Shown here: in pieces, positions 36,625 to 45,406 of the stretch | Position numbering within the stretch: the stretch's first letter is position 1 | Layout of the letters: every line of letters begins with the position of its first letter | Assembly (NCBI GenBank): GCA_019454105.1 | Contig: CP075364.1 | Span: 2,235,362-2,299,361 of the forward strand | Direction: 5' to 3' | DNA from: Fimbriimonadaceae bacterium | Lineage (GTDB): Bacteria; Armatimonadota; Fimbriimonadia; Fimbriimonadales; Fimbriimonadaceae | Length of the DNA stretch: 64,000 bases | The notes under the pieces: model-generated | Told to the model about the DNA's origin: nothing | Databases searched by the model: none | The model's input: the letters and a program-made list of their open reading frames with translations, nothing else | Program-made: the position numbers and the translations under genes

Positions 36625-37395
36625 TTACGAGGACCAGGTCACCCCCGGCAACGCCGACAAAAGGTCAGACTCGGACGGGCCCCCCGCGGACGCGAGCTTC
36701 ACACGCTGCTTGAAGAACACTCCAGCGTCGAAAACGTGGCCGGTCACCTCGCTGCCGGCCTCGCTCATCAAAAGCGTCTGGTTCAGGATGAACACCTTCC
36801 CGCGCTTCGAGGCCACCGTCTGACGGCCGTCGGACGCCGAGGCGCTGAACGGGCCGTAACGACCGCTCACCGAGATCTCGACCAAAACCGTCCCCGCCTC
36901 GATGAACTTGTCGCCAGCCTTGACCACCGTCCCGTCAGAAAGCGTCAGATCGGACTCGGAACGACCCTCGGTCGTCACCGAGATGACCACGTTCGGCGAC
37001 GTCCCGCCAGTCAGATTGTTCACCGCGGTGACGGCTCCGACGTTCGTCTTTCCGAGGTCCTCGATGAACTCCAGAGCGAACGGGTTCGTTCCGGAAACAC
37101 GGACATTCCCGTTCCCGATTGTCGAAAGAAGCTCCAACGCGGCCTCGATGGCCGCCGCGTCGGCGTTGTAGGCCAGGTTCGACGTCGTCTGGCCACCGAA
37201 CACCAGCGCGAACGTACCGCCAGTCGGTGAGCCGGTGATCTGGACGCTCACCACCTCGTTGCGACCGATCGGTGGCACCGTCGACCAGTCGATCGTCACG
37301 CCGCCGACTTTCTGGCGGCCACTGTCCGGAACCGCCAACGCGGCAAACACGGTGCCAAAAGACGCCAGGCTCTGACCGCCGAACGTACCAGGCAT
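36625..37395 (-). CDS. Head decoration-like protein with Ig-like domain
   Basis: 256 residues. Residues ~45-145 (VVSVQITGSPTGGTFALVFGG ... NNLTGGTSPNVV) form an Ig-like domain also inserted in the tail tube. The C-terminal half (TLSDGTVVKAGDKFIEAGTVL) resembles lambda D/head-decoration proteins. Gene order protease-decoration-capsid equals lambda C-D-E. Start overlaps the protease/scaffold stop (TAATG). Confidence 0.65.
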   Translation of the reverse strand: MPGTFGGQSLASFGTVFAALAVPDSGRQKVGGVTIDWSTVPPIGRNEVVSVQITGSPTGGTFALVFGGQTTSNLAYNADAAAIEAALELLSTIGNGNVRVSGTNPFALEFIEDLGKTNVGAVTAVNNLTGGTSPNVVISVTTEGRSESDLTLSDGTVVKAGDKFIEAGTVLVEISVSGRYGPFSASASDGRQTVASKRGKVFILNQTLLMSEAGSEVTGHVFDAGVFFKQRVKLASAGGPSESDLLSALPGVTWSS

Positions 37396-37910
37396 TACGC
37401 CTTCACCCCCAGCGCCGCCCGCACGTCGACCGAGACCGGGACGACGCCGTCGTCATCCGCCTTGAAGCCCGGCTCGACATGAAAGGACGCGCCTGCAGGG
37501 ACGTCCTCCGACGTCCACACCAACGGAGGCAGCGAATCGACCATAGACCTCAATGAACGCGCACGCGCCCCTTCGACCGGCCGGCCGTGCTCGAACACCG
37601 CCGCTCCGCCACCGTCGTCGATCAAAGCTTGCCTGTAGGCCTCAGTCATCGGCCCCACCGAAGCCGGGACGACGCGCCCCGACCCTTGCAGATAAGACCG
37701 GAACGATTCGACGGCGCCGCTCAACTGCTCCGGAGTCGCCGCCGACCGGCCAGAAAACGCCTTGAGGCGCTCGTCGACGATCCGCGCCACGTCCTCGGCG
37801 GTCAAACCGCCTTCGGTCGGATCCGACGCGCCAAAAGAGACCCCCGACGGGGCAGGAAGCTCGTCCGGTACGCCCGCGACCGCCGCCTTCAACCGCTTGA
37901 ACCATTCCAT
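37395..37910 (-). CDS. Nested scaffold protein (internal start)
   Basis: 171 residues from an in-frame ATG inside the protease gene (MEWFKRLKAAVAGVPDELP). CGTAGTGGG precedes it by 6 nt. Nested scaffolds (lambda Nu3 in C) are usual in this position. Evidence is the box and the domain boundary; expression is inferred. Confidence 0.5.
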   Translation of the reverse strand: MEWFKRLKAAVAGVPDELPAPSGVSFGASDPTEGGLTAEDVARIVDERLKAFSGRSAATPEQLSGAVESFRSYLQGSGRVVPASVGPMTEAYRQALIDDGGGAAVFEHGRPVEGARARSLRSMVDSLPPLVWTSEDVPAGASFHVEPGFKADDDGVVPVSVDVRAALGVKA

Positions 37911-38585
37911 GCCAGACCCACTACGGTGCGCGTCGAACGCCGCAAGCAACCCAGCGCCGTCGATGCGCGGGTCAAGAACAAGGGAGCACTCCACCACCCG
38001 CTTCGGGTGCCTCGACCATCCCAAAGAAACTTTCGGCGCTTGACCGCTAAGGGCGTCGGCCACCCACCTTCGGAACCGGATCAAGCCGTAGAGAGCTTTT
38101 CCTTCGCGCCACATCTTGAACAACTCGCCGATGTTCCAGGGGTCGTGCGCGTCCAGCACCGTGCGCTGGTGCGACAAACGCACTGGGGCCGGGTTCGCCT
38201 CCACTTCGGCGGCCGCCTCGGACGCCTCTTCGGCCGACAGCGAAAACTTCTTGTCCGGCCAGTCTCCAAGCTCAAAGACCTTCACGGTCGCGACCACGTC
38301 GCCGCTGGACTCGACCAAGATCTTCTCGAACACGGCCTCATAAGTCACCGGGGCCCACTCGCTTCGTCTTGAGACCTCTGTCGGCTCGCCAATGACGACC
38401 GAACCGTCCACAATCTCGTAGGAAACCGACCAATAACGCGTCGAACCGTCCGGCTGGTCGACGCCGTACACGCACTCGTCGTCGTACATGTCGACGATCC
38501 ATAACGACGAGCCCGCGGGCATCATCGAAACGATCGCCGTCCGGACCATTTGACGGACTTCCTCGTGGCTCATCCTGGCGGCCAT
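37395..38585 (-). CDS. Capsid maturation protease fused to scaffold
   Basis: 396 residues. Residues ~120-215 look like a prohead protease: LSHQRTVLDAHDPWNIGELF, LYGLIRFRRW, then CSLVLDPRIDGAGL (the VSLVxxPA-type strand). The C-terminal ~170 residues are charged and helical, as expected of scaffold. An internal ATG at 37,910 (MEWFKRLKAAVAG) has the same CGTAGTGGG box as other starts, so the scaffold may also be made alone. Catalytic residues not certain. Confidence 0.65.
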   Translation of the reverse strand: MAARMSHEEVRQMVRTAIVSMMPAGSSLWIVDMYDDECVYGVDQPDGSTRYWSVSYEIVDGSVVIGEPTEVSRRSEWAPVTYEAVFEKILVESSGDVVATVKVFELGDWPDKKFSLSAEEASEAAAEVEANPAPVRLSHQRTVLDAHDPWNIGELFKMWREGKALYGLIRFRRWVADALSGQAPKVSLGWSRHPKRVVECSLVLDPRIDGAGLLAAFDAHRSGSGMEWFKRLKAAVAGVPDELPAPSGVSFGASDPTEGGLTAEDVARIVDERLKAFSGRSAATPEQLSGAVESFRSYLQGSGRVVPASVGPMTEAYRQALIDDGGGAAVFEHGRPVEGARARSLRSMVDSLPPLVWTSEDVPAGASFHVEPGFKADDDGVVPVSVDVRAALGVKA

Positions 38586-38595
38586 GAACGGCCAA

Positions 38596-39492
38596 CTACG
38601 GGCCGTTCATCGCTTCCACAATGCGGCGGTGCGACGCCGCCCGCTCCAAGCACGCCGCTGGAGTGTACGCGGCAGGGTTCGAGGGCGCGCGCTCCAAAAA
38701 GCTCTCGACCATCGACTGGTAAAGCTCGATCTCAGAACCGTCTGCGACAAGAGGATCGATGCCCCGGTCAAAACGCAGGCGTTTGTCGCTCGCCCGGTCG
38801 ACCAAAGTCAAGAACGACTCGCCGTCCACTTCGAAAACTCCCGTCCAAGTCTCGCCATTGACCCTCCACCAGTCCAAACCGCCAGGGATCCGAACAAGCT
38901 GCTCGACCGCCACGATCGGCGCAAACTCTGGAAAGGCCGCCGAAGCGGCCCGGGCAAGACGAGCATCAAGTTGTCCAGTATACCCGAAAAGAGCCCACAC
39001 ATAATATCCGTCAGGATGGGCAGGACCACGAGCCGCGACCACGGCGATCTGGCCGATACCCAAGGCCCGGCAGGCGGCCGCTTGCCGGGCAAAGACCCTG
39101 AGCCCCGTCCCTTGGCCGCGCTCAGAACCCTCCAACACCAACTCGTCGTTGGCCATCCAAAGCTCGCCTCCGCCGCCGCGGAGCAGCCGGCGGTGGCAAG
39201 ACTCGAAGCGCCGGTCGGACACTGAAATGGACAGTCCGCCGGGCGCCCGGTCGACCACGACCGACGACCCGCCGGGCGCACCGACCAGATCCTGACAGAC
39301 CAAGCGAGGGTCAAAACCTGGGAACAGACTGGCGACCACAGCCTCCGCGCCTCGGCCAAAGTCCACAGTCGCGTCCGAGGAGAACATTCCGCGCGACAAC
39401 AAGTCTGCGCCAGGGCGCAGCCGCGATCCCTCCCGCAAAAAGACGTCGGACGGGAGCTCCAGCCTCTCGACCTCGCGCGGATAGTCCGCCAC
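38596..39492 (-). CDS. GNAT-fold-like protein in the head module
   Basis: 298 residues from GTG. The middle block ANDELVLEGSERGQGTGLRVF, ARQAAACRALGIGQIAVVAA and GYYVWALFGYTGQ match the acetyl-CoA-binding (Q/RxxGxG/A) helix and following strand of GNAT domains seen in some phage head-region proteins. Residues 1-60 and the C-terminal helix are unassigned. Whether it binds acetyl-CoA is unknown. Confidence 0.55.
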   Translation of the reverse strand: MADYPREVERLELPSDVFLREGSRLRPGADLLSRGMFSSDATVDFGRGAEAVVASLFPGFDPRLVCQDLVGAPGGSSVVVDRAPGGLSISVSDRRFESCHRRLLRGGGGELWMANDELVLEGSERGQGTGLRVFARQAAACRALGIGQIAVVAARGPAHPDGYYVWALFGYTGQLDARLARAASAAFPEFAPIVAVEQLVRIPGGLDWWRVNGETWTGVFEVDGESFLTLVDRASDKRLRFDRGIDPLVADGSEIELYQSMVESFLERAPSNPAAYTPAACLERAASHRRIVEAMNGP

Positions 39493-39513
39493 GGAAACGA
39501 CTGGAAGGCCGTA

Positions 39514-40572
39514 CTAACCGCTCGGCGACACCCGTGAAGGCAACCGGGACAACGGAAGCGCGCGCAGGCCAGGGCCCCACTTCGGATGGTCCACCTCCTC
39601 GTACATCGCCCGCAACGGGAGGCCTGCGCGGAACAGAGCGAAACGCGAGCGGCCGAGCTTCGCAAGCTGTACAGCCTCTGCCTGAGACCTGAGCCACTCC
39701 TCACCGGATGACACCGTCTCCGGCATCCCCGCGACGATCGGCCTCAAAGCGCAACGGCAACCAGGGTGCCGATGGATCGACTCGCCGTGCTCCACGACGC
39801 GCCCGTGCTGCCCGACACACAGATAACAGGTCCTGCCGTCGAGCGCCGAGACCACCACCGACCTCAAGACCACGTCGGCGTTCTCGGCATAAAGCGCCGA
39901 CTGCGCCGACGTGTAAGCCCGCATGGCGCCGTCACGGGCGATCAGGACCGCCCGGTCCCGGGCCGAGCGCCTCACGGCGCTCGAGACCAGTCCAGGAAGG
40001 GGCGCGAGGCTGCGCGCAACATCCCGAGGGTTCTTCCCAAGAGCTATGCCGTCAAGAAAGGCCCGCCGGGCTGCCGCTATCGCGTCCGAAGCCATCCCGT
40101 CGAACAACCCGAGCACCGGCGACCCGTCCTCGAACTGGGACACCATCGCCTCGAAAGCCCTGGACGGCACGCCCGCCAAACTCCGCCTGATCCCCAAAGC
40201 CTTGACCAGCTCCCGACCGTGCTCGATCCCAAGAGCGGACGTCTCGCGCCGCCTGGCCAACACCAGGCGCCCCGACGACCGCGCATAACGGCCGACTTGC
40301 GTTTCCACGTCGGACAGCAACTGACGGTAACGCTCACGCCGGGCCAACCACTTCGCACCGACCGGCACGCCGGCCGAACGGGCCGCCTCGATCTCGCGCG
40401 CGACCTCCGCGAGGCGCAGCGAGATCGCAGACTCGACCACACGATAATCGCGCACCAACCGGTCGACCACTTGACGCTCGCCACGAATCAACTGCCGACG
40501 GTGGCGCGCCATCACCGATTCCACACTCGGCGGATCGAGACGAGAGACCGCGAACCACGGAAAGCGCGTCAC
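39514..40572 (-). CDS. MuF-like head morphogenesis protein
   Basis: 352 residues from GTG overlapping the portal stop by 4 bp. Helical N-terminal two thirds; then ALDGRTCYLCVGQHGRVVE ... HRHPGCRCALRPI is the Mu gpF (PF04233) zinc-like signature (CxxC, HPxCRC). Small number of copies enter the head and are ejected with DNA. The last ~60 residues follow the domain and are unassigned. Confidence 0.88.
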   Translation of the reverse strand: MTRFPWFAVSRLDPPSVESVMARHRRQLIRGERQVVDRLVRDYRVVESAISLRLAEVAREIEAARSAGVPVGAKWLARRERYRQLLSDVETQVGRYARSSGRLVLARRRETSALGIEHGRELVKALGIRRSLAGVPSRAFEAMVSQFEDGSPVLGLFDGMASDAIAAARRAFLDGIALGKNPRDVARSLAPLPGLVSSAVRRSARDRAVLIARDGAMRAYTSAQSALYAENADVVLRSVVVSALDGRTCYLCVGQHGRVVEHGESIHRHPGCRCALRPIVAGMPETVSSGEEWLRSQAEAVQLAKLGRSRFALFRAGLPLRAMYEEVDHPKWGPGLRALPLSRLPSRVSPSG

Positions 40573-41933
40573 GGAGCGAACACGCGGGCCGCCTCCGCCA
40601 ACGATTGAGAAGCGCGAGCGCGATCCTCTTCGCGCTCGGCCGACATCGCCGCCATGTCCCTGGCGGGCAGACCCAGCGAAGCGTCCAAAGCCGGCAACTG
40701 GCTGTCGTGAAGGTATCCCTGCGCGTAAGCGCCGGCGACCGACCGCAACGCCTCCCAGCGGTCTTGAGGCTCGACCTCGCCAAGCGCGATCCGAGGCGCC
40801 AGCCTGACCGCCGACTCTCCAAAATTCAACCTGACCAACAGCCTCGACAGCTGCCGCGTCAGCACAGCCGACAGATCGATCCTCAGGTCGGCGACCCGGA
40901 GACCGAGAACGTCCTGAGCCACTTGCTTGCTCGCACGAGACTCATGCTGCGCCTCGGTGGTCGCTTGCGCCGTGCCCAAAATCGCGCGATGGATCGAGCG
41001 CGAGAACCATCCGAGAGCGTGCTCAAAAGCCTTCCCCTCGCCCGAGCTCTCGACCAGCTCGACCTCAGAACCGGCCCGCACCGCGATCGCGTAGGCGTTC
41101 CGCCACTTCAGCAGCTCGTCGAGCAACCGGCGCTGAGCAGTGACCAACTGGGGCTGACCGTCGTCGCCGACCAAAGGACGGCCGTCTGGGTCTGTGCGCG
41201 GCACCATCTCCGGATCGGTCGGCGACGTCTTGCCGACCACCTGCGGCGACCCGAATTTGCTCAGATATTTCAAAAATTCAGGCATTACGTGCTTTTTCAT
41301 GAACCAAGGCAGATACGCCCGTCGCAAAAGCGACCGTCCGCGCACATCGCCGCACTCGTAACCATAAGTGAAGACCACGAACTTCTCGGGAGGAAGCGCG
41401 TCGCCAGAACCGGCCGGCACAATGGCCGCTAGCCTGCCGACACGGTCGAGCCGATAAATGACCGACGACGGGTCTTTGGGACGCACCCCCGCCAATGTCA
41501 ACCACGGGCCTTCAGGACGCATCACCACCTCCGCCACCCGTGAACCGACAAAAGCCGCCTCGGCAAGCGCCTTGACCGTCGTCCGGAACGAAGGGTCCGT
41601 GTCGCCAAGCGACTCCCGCACGAACTGCGCCAAGGCCTCCGACTCCTCCGCGTCGGCAATGAGTCCAGGGTCCGCAGGCGCCGAGGAGTCCAAGGGACGA
41701 GCCACCGCCGGCAGCACCTCGATAGACCCGGAACATGTCAGCAATTTGAACGTGTCGCACGCCGAACCGACGTCGTCGTCGGCCAGCATCTCACCGTAAA
41801 TTCCCGGATCGCGCCAGGTGAGATCGTCGATGTAGCGCGGGGCCACCGACTGCACAGCCGCCACCGCGGCGCCCAGCCAGGCAGGCCCGCCACCTGCCAC
41901 GTACTCTTCGGTCAGACGGCGCTCGAGCCTCAT
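40569..41933 (-). CDS. Portal protein, DUF935 (Mu gp29-like)
   Basis: 454 residues. YGEMLADDDVGSACDTFKL near the N-terminus, AEAAFVGSRVAEVVMRP and the LIKWRNAY-like helical wing fit DUF935 portals. It forms the dodecameric DNA gate and binds terminase. A CGTAGTGGG box lies 7 nt upstream of the ATG, within the TerL 3' end. Confidence 0.83.
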   Translation of the reverse strand: MRLERRLTEEYVAGGGPAWLGAAVAAVQSVAPRYIDDLTWRDPGIYGEMLADDDVGSACDTFKLLTCSGSIEVLPAVARPLDSSAPADPGLIADAEESEALAQFVRESLGDTDPSFRTTVKALAEAAFVGSRVAEVVMRPEGPWLTLAGVRPKDPSSVIYRLDRVGRLAAIVPAGSGDALPPEKFVVFTYGYECGDVRGRSLLRRAYLPWFMKKHVMPEFLKYLSKFGSPQVVGKTSPTDPEMVPRTDPDGRPLVGDDGQPQLVTAQRRLLDELLKWRNAYAIAVRAGSEVELVESSGEGKAFEHALGWFSRSIHRAILGTAQATTEAQHESRASKQVAQDVLGLRVADLRIDLSAVLTRQLSRLLVRLNFGESAVRLAPRIALGEVEPQDRWEALRSVAGAYAQGYLHDSQLPALDASLGLPARDMAAMSAEREEDRARASQSLAEAARVFAP

Positions 41934-41936
41934 CCG

Positions 41937-43415
41937 TCAACCCACTACGGCTCCACCGACACCGAACGAACGCTCCCGGACCGCCCCGACGGCGGTCCCC
42001 AACGCGTCTATCTGGTCCTTCCGCTTGCGGGGGAACGCGGACGCCTCTTCCAGAAACGTCTCCACCCAGCCCGAGCCGTCCTCCACCAACACGAACCGAC
42101 CAGCGGCGGCCATAGGAGCCCAGCCTTTGGCGCGCGCCATTTTGTCGCGGTCGACTGGGGCCGGCACCACCGAGACCCCGGCCAGATCGGCCCGCCGCTG
42201 CAACCGCTGCACGAACGACAGCTGATAGGCCGTCGACTCGACAGCGATCACCGTGCACCGGTGCGCAAGAGCGTGACCGGCGACGCCGTCCTCGGCGTCA
42301 GGAGCTTCCGCCCGCTCGCGATAAGGCCGGAACAAGTAAAGCATACCGTCGTAACCGAGACCCAGCGGAAAAGCGACTGTGTAGTCCGCGCTCTCGCTCG
42401 TCGTGAGCGCAAGGTCGACACCCAGCACCCTGGCGACCAGCGGCGGCAAGAACCTGGCGTCGATCCGTTTCGCGAACCACTCCCGCCGCAACACCGCGCC
42501 TCCCTGCGGCCTTGGGCGCTGCTGGTACTGGGCCAGCCACTCTTCCTCGTCGAGCATCAGCCGCGAAACGGTCGCCGGGTCGAAGACCAACTCGTCCAGA
42601 GGCTCGCCCGGGCGCCTCCAGTCAGGCAACAACGGCACAAACTCCGGATAAGGATATCGGTCCACGCTCCTCACTGCGTCGAGCGCCAGAACAGTCCAGC
42701 TGCGCGCGTCGGGCCTTCCCAGGAGCCAGCCGGTCGCGTCCGCAGGATCGAGCCGTTGCATCACCACGACTTGGGCCGGATCGAACCCGCCGAACAACTG
42801 CCGCCGGTTTTCCCAGGTGTTCGACCACCAGCGCTCGAAGCGCGCCCGGCGCGCTTCGCTCAAAACCTCGGCGGTGTCCTTGTTCGGATCGTCGCAAATC
42901 CCCAAATGGTAACCGCGGCCGCGGATCGCGCCCCCGACTCCGGCGGCCCATGAGCTGCCGCCTTCGGTGGTCGCCCAGCGGCGCTTGAGTCGCATGGCTG
43001 GATCGACCGCCCCGCCACCCGACAAAAAGGCGTGGCGCGCGTCCTTGTTCACGTCGTACACGATCTCGGCCGCGTAGGAGGCGAGGCCCACGTCCAGATG
43101 AGGACGCCTGGCCAAGAAATACGCCGGAAAAAGCCGACCGACGATCTCCGTCTTGCCCACGCGCGGAGGAACGTTGATAAGCAGCCGCTTGATTTCGCCG
43201 TCCGCCACCAACTGGAGCGCCTCGACCACAGCCAAAGTCATCCTCGACCACCTGAACCATGGCCGGAGCCGGCGGCAAAACTGATCGAACGACTCCCCCC
43301 GCTCGGAAAGAAAGTTCCTCTCTTCAGGCGTCTGACGGCAAAGGGCCCGGCTCAGGCAAAGAGCCGACCCGCGCAGCAATCCGCCGACCGAGCTCGGCCC
43401 TGGCCTGGGGGTCAC
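41937..43415 (-). CDS. Terminase large subunit
   Basis: 492 residues from GTG (a TTG at 43,379 is an alternative; both overlap the small subunit gene). LINVPPRVGKTE (81-89) is the ATPase P-loop variant; GYHLGICDDPNKD is Walker B. The nuclease half has VLGVDLALTTSESADY, a second acidic site near VIAVESTAYQ and RKRKDQIDAL. It cuts and packages DNA. Confidence 0.9.
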   Translation of the reverse strand: MTPRPGPSSVGGLLRGSALCLSRALCRQTPEERNFLSERGESFDQFCRRLRPWFRWSRMTLAVVEALQLVADGEIKRLLINVPPRVGKTEIVGRLFPAYFLARRPHLDVGLASYAAEIVYDVNKDARHAFLSGGGAVDPAMRLKRRWATTEGGSSWAAGVGGAIRGRGYHLGICDDPNKDTAEVLSEARRARFERWWSNTWENRRQLFGGFDPAQVVVMQRLDPADATGWLLGRPDARSWTVLALDAVRSVDRYPYPEFVPLLPDWRRPGEPLDELVFDPATVSRLMLDEEEWLAQYQQRPRPQGGAVLRREWFAKRIDARFLPPLVARVLGVDLALTTSESADYTVAFPLGLGYDGMLYLFRPYRERAEAPDAEDGVAGHALAHRCTVIAVESTAYQLSFVQRLQRRADLAGVSVVPAPVDRDKMARAKGWAPMAAAGRFVLVEDGSGWVETFLEEASAFPRKRKDQIDALGTAVGAVRERSFGVGGAVVG

Positions 43416-44106
43416 CGACGAGCTCCATCACGTCGGCCAAGAGCGAGTCGAAAAACGCCCTCAGCGTCTGAGCGTCGACGTGCCGCTCCAAAAACGCGCG
43501 ACGGCGGTGCTCCACGGCCGCCACTCGGGCGCGCGCCTCGCTCAACGCGACCAACCTGTCCCGCCGGACGCGCTCGCCCAAACCGTTCTGGAGGACCGAG
43601 CGCAAGCTCGACCATGCGGCGGCGCCCACCTCGACGACCGGGCAATTCTTGGAAGCCCGACCCGCTGCGTCGTAAAGGGCGACCGCCTCGCGCCACAAGT
43701 CCGCCGGTGTGAGGTTCCCGCACTCTTTCAGCTCTTCCCCGATCACGGCCTCGATCGTCGCCAAGTCCTCCTCGAGCGCCACCAACGACGGGTCGCCCAG
43801 CGCCTCCGAGATCAATCTGCCCAAATCCGGCGGAGCGAGCCTCGATCGGCGCCCGTGCACCCAACCAGGATGGTCCGGGCCAGACACCGCCGCACCGTTG
43901 TGCATCCGGCACCGGCCGCTGCCGCCCAGGACCGGGCTCCCCAAGCAAAGACCGGCGGCCCGGCGCCTCGCGCCGCACACCTGCCGCCGAGAACCACAAG
44001 ACCGGCAAACGACGAAAACGCGCGAAGGGCTCGCACCCTCCACCACGACGTCCTCCGAACGGCAACGTCGACAGCGCGGAGAAGCCGGAGGACGCCAGTC
44101 GGACAC
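43324..44106 (-). CDS. Terminase small subunit with zinc ribbon
   Basis: 260 residues from GTG (VSDWRPPASPR). A CxxC...CxxC ribbon (CRRC, CRSCG) and GRCRMHNGAAVSGPDHPGW start the protein; the GRCRMHGG-like motif plus HGRRSRLAPPDLGRLI is typical of small terminase subunits of this class. A charged helical oligomerisation part follows. Ends inside the TerL gene by 92 bp. Confidence 0.72.
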   Translation of the reverse strand: MSDWRPPASPRCRRCRSEDVVVEGASPSRVFVVCRSCGSRRQVCGARRRAAGLCLGSPVLGGSGRCRMHNGAAVSGPDHPGWVHGRRSRLAPPDLGRLISEALGDPSLVALEEDLATIEAVIGEELKECGNLTPADLWREAVALYDAAGRASKNCPVVEVGAAAWSSLRSVLQNGLGERVRRDRLVALSEARARVAAVEHRRRAFLERHVDAQTLRAFFDSLLADVMELVGDPQARAELGRRIAARVGSLPEPGPLPSDA

Positions 44107-44108
44107 TG

Positions 44109-44450
44109 TCAGAACCGGAATCCGAGAGAAACCTGCAAGACGCCGGTTGGACGGGCGCCGGCCGGCGACAACAGCGAGGCCCCGACACGCCCGACCACCC
44201 GACCGGACGCATATTCGAGCCACAGCGAACCGCCGAACAGCGATGCTCCGTCCCGCAACCGCACACCCGCCACAGGACCGTAGTCGATAGTCCACTGACG
44301 ACCGGCCGGACGAGGATCCAGACCCAGAGAGACCAAAGAGTAAGCCTCACCGTCAGTGGCGTAAGAAAAGTCGAAGACCGGCCGCGCCTGTGCTCCAAGC
44401 ATCGCCGACACCGCCACCAGTGTCCAAACGCACAAAGACCGAAACGCCAT
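44109..44450 (-). CDS. Small secreted beta-barrel-like protein in the lysis cassette
   Basis: 113 residues. MAFRSLCVWTLVAVSAMLGAQA is a signal peptide. The mature ~91 residues alternate polar and hydrophobic residues and end in GVLQVSLGFRF, a terminal-Phe beta signal recognised by BamA. Likely inserted in the host outer membrane; possible roles are outer-membrane disruption or superinfection exclusion. Too short for a classical 8-strand barrel unless very compact. CGTAGTTGG box 5 nt before ATG. Confidence 0.6.
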   Translation of the reverse strand: MAFRSLCVWTLVAVSAMLGAQARPVFDFSYATDGEAYSLVSLGLDPRPAGRQWTIDYGPVAGVRLRDGASLFGGSLWLEYASGRVVGRVGASLLSPAGARPTGVLQVSLGFRF

Positions 44451-44459
44451 GACCACCAA

Positions 44460-44873
44460 CTACGGCTTCGCTTGAGTGCCCGCTTGGCCGCTTGGCTCAG
44501 CGGTCTCGCCAGGCACGACCGCGATCGTGATCGGCCGCGCCTCGCCCTCCGAACGGAGCTTCGCCAGAGCCGCCCTTAAGAACCCTGGAATAGGGACCCC
44601 CAGCCGTGCCGCGTTCTCGACCACACTGAGAGCTTCGGTCAACGCGAAAAACGCCGCGGTCGCCAGTCCGACAGGAGTCTGGACGTAAGTCTCGACCAGA
44701 TACGCGACGGCCACCACCAGCAACACCGCCGCTTTCCTGGCCATTCCGACCCGACTGACGGAGCTGGAGACCTCTTTCCGCCCGAAGGCGATGAGAAGAC
44801 CCATCAGCACGTCGCACGCCATCAGCACGAGCAGCGCGGTCTGCACATCGTGCGTCACCAAGGCCTCCGTCAT
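44460..44873 (-). CDS. Holin (phage_holin_4-like)
   Basis: 137 residues (TTG three bases upstream is alternative). VLMACDVLMGLLIAFGRK, MARKAAVLLVVAVAYLVE and ATAAFFALTEALSVVENAARLG are the three membrane segments and conserved blocks of the toxin-secretion/phage-lysis holin family. C-terminal tail is hydrophilic. Directly follows the endolysin (TGATG overlap). Confidence 0.85.
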   Translation of the reverse strand: MTEALVTHDVQTALLVLMACDVLMGLLIAFGRKEVSSSVSRVGMARKAAVLLVVAVAYLVETYVQTPVGLATAAFFALTEALSVVENAARLGVPIPGFLRAALAKLRSEGEARPITIAVVPGETAEPSGQAGTQAKP

Positions 44874-45406
44874 CAAGCCAACAACCGCCTCACCGTCTCC
44901 TCGGCCAACTCGAAGTGCATCGCGTCCTCACGCGCGAACCCTGCCCCCCAGTACCATCCGTGCGCTTGAAAAAACGGACGGACGCGCAAAAGTCCCAGTT
45001 GGACCATTCCGTCCCCCATGACGTCCAACCGGCGGTCGAACGTCAAGTCGACCGCCGTGCCCCAACTATGGTTCGAAATTGTCTTGGCGGAACCGCGCAC
45101 AAGCCTCGCGCACAGCATCCCGGCCGTACCGACGGACGCGTAAGCCTCCGGGTCGGCCTTCCGAAAGGCCGTCATCACCTTGCGGAGCGAGTCGACGGCA
45201 ACGTCCAGTCCCGTGACCCTGAACGGGCCTACGTCCGCGGTCACGAGGCGCGACCGGAACGGGCCTGTCACAGGGCGACAATCCTCGCCATAATCACCGC
45301 GCGGCTCGCCGAGCAACGCGCGCAACGTCGACGGTCGACACGGGCTTAGGCCCGTGTTGTAAGAACCCTTTTTGGGAACCGGCACCAACGCCGCCATCGA
45401 GGTCAC
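44873..45406 (-). CDS. Endolysin, M15-family peptidase
   Basis: 177 residues from GTG overlapping the sigma-like stop (GTGA). SNHSWGTAVDLTF gives zinc ligands H113 and D120; EDAMHFEL gives H164: the VanY/Ply M15 motif set. Cleaves peptidoglycan cross-links for lysis. CGTAGATGG box 6 nt upstream of the GTG supports this start. Confidence 0.87.
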   Translation of the reverse strand: MTSMAALVPVPKKGSYNTGLSPCRPSTLRALLGEPRGDYGEDCRPVTGPFRSRLVTADVGPFRVTGLDVAVDSLRKVMTAFRKADPEAYASVGTAGMLCARLVRGSAKTISNHSWGTAVDLTFDRRLDVMGDGMVQLGLLRVRPFFQAHGWYWGAGFAREDAMHFELAEETVRRLLA

